From: JAFGED01 sp964551295 | GTDB taxonomy: Bacteria > Chloroflexota > Anaerolineae > B4-G1 | Assembly: GCA_964551295.1 (NCBI GenBank) | Contig: CAZKDJ010000212.1 | Coordinates: 1 to 6,907, forward strand | DNA length: 6,907 bases | Reading direction: 5' to 3' | Notes under the pieces: model-generated | What the model was told of the DNA's origin: nothing | Database searches by the model: none | What the model saw: only the letters and a program-made list of their open reading frames with translations | Program-made: the position numbers and the translations under genes | In this document: positions 5,789 through 6,907 of the stretch, in pieces | Numbering within the stretch: the stretch's first letter is position 1 | Layout: each line of letters starts with the position of its first letter

Positions 5789-5790
5789 TC
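5746..5790 (-). terminator. Terminator-like inverted repeat after permease C
   Basis: A perfect 10-bp inverted repeat, GAAGCTCCCC (5746-5755) and GGGGAGCTTC (5781-5790), begins inside the stop codon of permease C. Nested within it is a 6-bp stem CTCCCC/GGGGAG with a 3-nt loop (5750-5764). Both foldings use 5750-5755, so they exclude each other. There is no clear U-run after the stem. It is well placed to end or stabilise the upstream transcript, but it is not a textbook intrinsic terminator. Confidence 0.45.
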
Positions 5791-6907
5791 ACTCCAGCCG
5801 CTTGCGGAAGCGCCGGGCGGCAAAGGCCATGATCACCACGCCAAAGATCAGCAGCGCCCCCACCTGCCCAGCCAATACGTCCAACCCCACGCCCTTCACG
5901 ATGATGCCCCGCATGATGATCACCATATACCGCAGCGGAATAAAGTAGCTGATCGTCTGCAAGAAACTCGGCATCGCCTCCAGCGGAAAGATATAGCCCG
6001 CCAGAAAGATAGAGGGCAGAAGCGTGAAAAAGACCAGCAGCATCGCCTCCTGCTGCGTGTTGGAGACGCTCGACACGAAAATACCGACGCCCAGACACGT
6101 CATCAAAAAAACGGCCGAAAGAATCAGCAGCAAGGCCACACTGCCGTGGATCGGCACACCGAACCAAAAGACACCAAGCGCCAACACCTCCAAGACGTTG
6201 AAAAAGGCCACGGCCACATAAGGCAGCACCTTCCCTATCACCAGCTCGACGGAGCGAATGGGCGTGACCATCAATTGCTCGACCGTGCCCGTCTCCCGTT
6301 CGCGCACGATGGAGAGCGCAGTCAGCAGCGAGGTGAGAAAATACAGGATCACGGCCATCATCCCCGGGATCATAAAGTTGGCGCTCTTCATCTCCGGGTT
6401 GTACCAAACCCGCGAGCGCACCTCCACGGCCATCATGTCCTCCGGCGAGATCCCCAGCCGCTGCTCGACGATGCGCGCGCTCTGCGCCTGCCCCACCGAT
6501 TGAGCGGAGGAGAGCACCGCGTTAGCAATCGTGGGGTCGGAGCCGTCGACGACGAAGGCCACGCTCCCCGTCTCGCCGGCGACCACGGCGGCTCCATACC
6601 CGGCGGGAATGATCAACCCCGCCCGAATCGCCCCTCGATCGATCAAGCGGGCCAGGTCCTCCTCGCTATCGACGTAGGACACGATGTCAAAGTAGTTGGA
6701 AGCCTTGTAAGCCTCCACCAATTCGCGGCTCTGAACCGTCCGGTCGGCGTCAACGACCGCCGTGAGCAAATGCTCAATGTCCGTGGTAGCAGCGTAGCCG
6801 AGCAGAAAAAGCTGCACAATCGGAATGAGAAACATGACCGCCAATGTGCGCCGGTCGCGCACGATGTGGAACAGCTCTTTGCGAGCGACGGTCAACGTGC
6901 GCAGGAT
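5789..6907 (-). CDS. ABC-2 type permease C, N-terminus just beyond right edge
   Basis: The frame is open at the right edge and ends at TGA 5791-5789; about 372 residues are visible. The visible start, ILRTLTVARKELFHIVRDRR, aligns with the N-termini of permeases A and B, so only a few codons are missing. The TTG at 6895, within this conserved segment, is unlikely to be the true start. Layout: TM1 soon after RDRRTL, a large external domain with FDIVSYVDSEEDL and AGLIIPAGY motifs, then the hallmark VRERETGTVEQL followed by the remaining TM segments and a basic tail ARRFRKRLE. It belongs to the same ABC2_membrane_3 family as A and B but lies upstream of the tetR promoter and ends in a terminator-like repeat. 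It is probably the last gene of a separate exporter operon whose ATPase lies outside the window. It is also the closest relative in view of the truncated ORF at 4684-4797. Confidence 0.9.
   Translation of the reverse strand: MLRTLTVARKELFHIVRDRRTLAVMFLIPIVQLFLLGYAATTDIEHLLTAVVDADRTVQSRELVEAYKASNYFDIVSYVDSEEDLARLIDRGAIRAGLIIPAGYGAAVVAGETGSVAFVVDGSDPTIANAVLSSAQSVGQAQSARIVEQRLGISPEDMMAVEVRSRVWYNPEMKSANFMIPGMMAVILYFLTSLLTALSIVRERETGTVEQLMVTPIRSVELVIGKVLPYVAVAFFNVLEVLALGVFWFGVPIHGSVALLLILSAVFLMTCLGVGIFVSSVSNTQQEAMLLVFFTLLPSIFLAGYIFPLEAMPSFLQTISYFIPLRYMVIIMRGIIVKGVGLDVLAGQVGALLIFGVVIMAFAARRFRKRLE

Noticed and set aside
5485..5832. Plus-strand frame of 115 codons in the spacer upstream of tetR
   Set aside because: It begins at an ATG inside the operator repeat, crosses several hairpins, runs antisense into permease C, and resembles no protein I know.
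5547..6407. Minus-strand frame of 286 codons overlapping permease C and running into the spacer
   Set aside because: It is in a different frame from permease C; its composition is Gly/Ala/Arg-rich and low in motif content, while the permease frame carries all family motifs.
6893..6895. TTG as start of permease C
   Set aside because: The conserved N-terminal segment extends upstream through ILRT to the window edge, as in permeases A and B, so the start lies outside.

Overview
The window is a minus-strand gene array: every gene I can support is transcribed from right to left. It is an ABC-2 type exporter operon controlled by its own TetR repressor, with the end of another ABC-2 permease gene upstream and the start of a PaaX-like regulator downstream. 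The DNA is fairly GC-rich. The gene set (ABC-2 permease pairs of about 370-380 residues, separate daunorubicin-type ATPases, no outer-membrane adaptor in view) and the protein style recall Chloroflexota (Anaerolineae-like). That assignment is an impression, not a proof.

Layout in transcription order. (1) 5789-6907: ABC-2 permease C, cut by the right edge. (2) 5442-5788: non-coding, with a terminator-like inverted repeat just after the permease stop, a cluster of short palindromes with 3-nt loops, and a strong sigma70-type promoter (TTGACA-17-TATCAT) followed by two exactly tandem 19-bp repeats, each carrying an ATGAA/TTCAT palindrome, the likely TetR operators. (3) 4794-5441: TetR repressor. 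(4) 4684-4797: a 37-codon ORF, absent from a normal annotation, that is the N-terminus of a further ABC-2 permease and then stops; it is ATGA-coupled to tetR. (5) 3541-4674 and 2386-3534: permeases A and B. (6) 1311-2288 and 376-1314: two ABC ATPases overlapping by ATGA. (7) 1-339: sigma70 promoter, candidate operators and the first 84 codons of a PaaX-like regulator, cut by the left edge.

How they work together: permeases A and B plus ATPases 1 and 2 look like a heterodimeric exporter equivalent to E. coli YbhF-YbhS-YbhR, with the double-ATPase YbhF split into two genes. ATPase 1 has lost the switch histidine (Pro at residue 200) while ATPase 2 is canonical, so the complex is predicted to have asymmetric nucleotide sites. 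TetR, first gene of the operon, probably represses its own promoter and releases it on binding a ligand, perhaps the exported compound. The substrate cannot be read from the sequence. No HlyD-type adaptor is present in the window.

I see no mobile-element genes, CRISPR array, rRNA or tRNA. The most unusual elements are the truncated but well-initiated permease ORF and the palindrome-rich spacer. The transporter itself belongs to known families.
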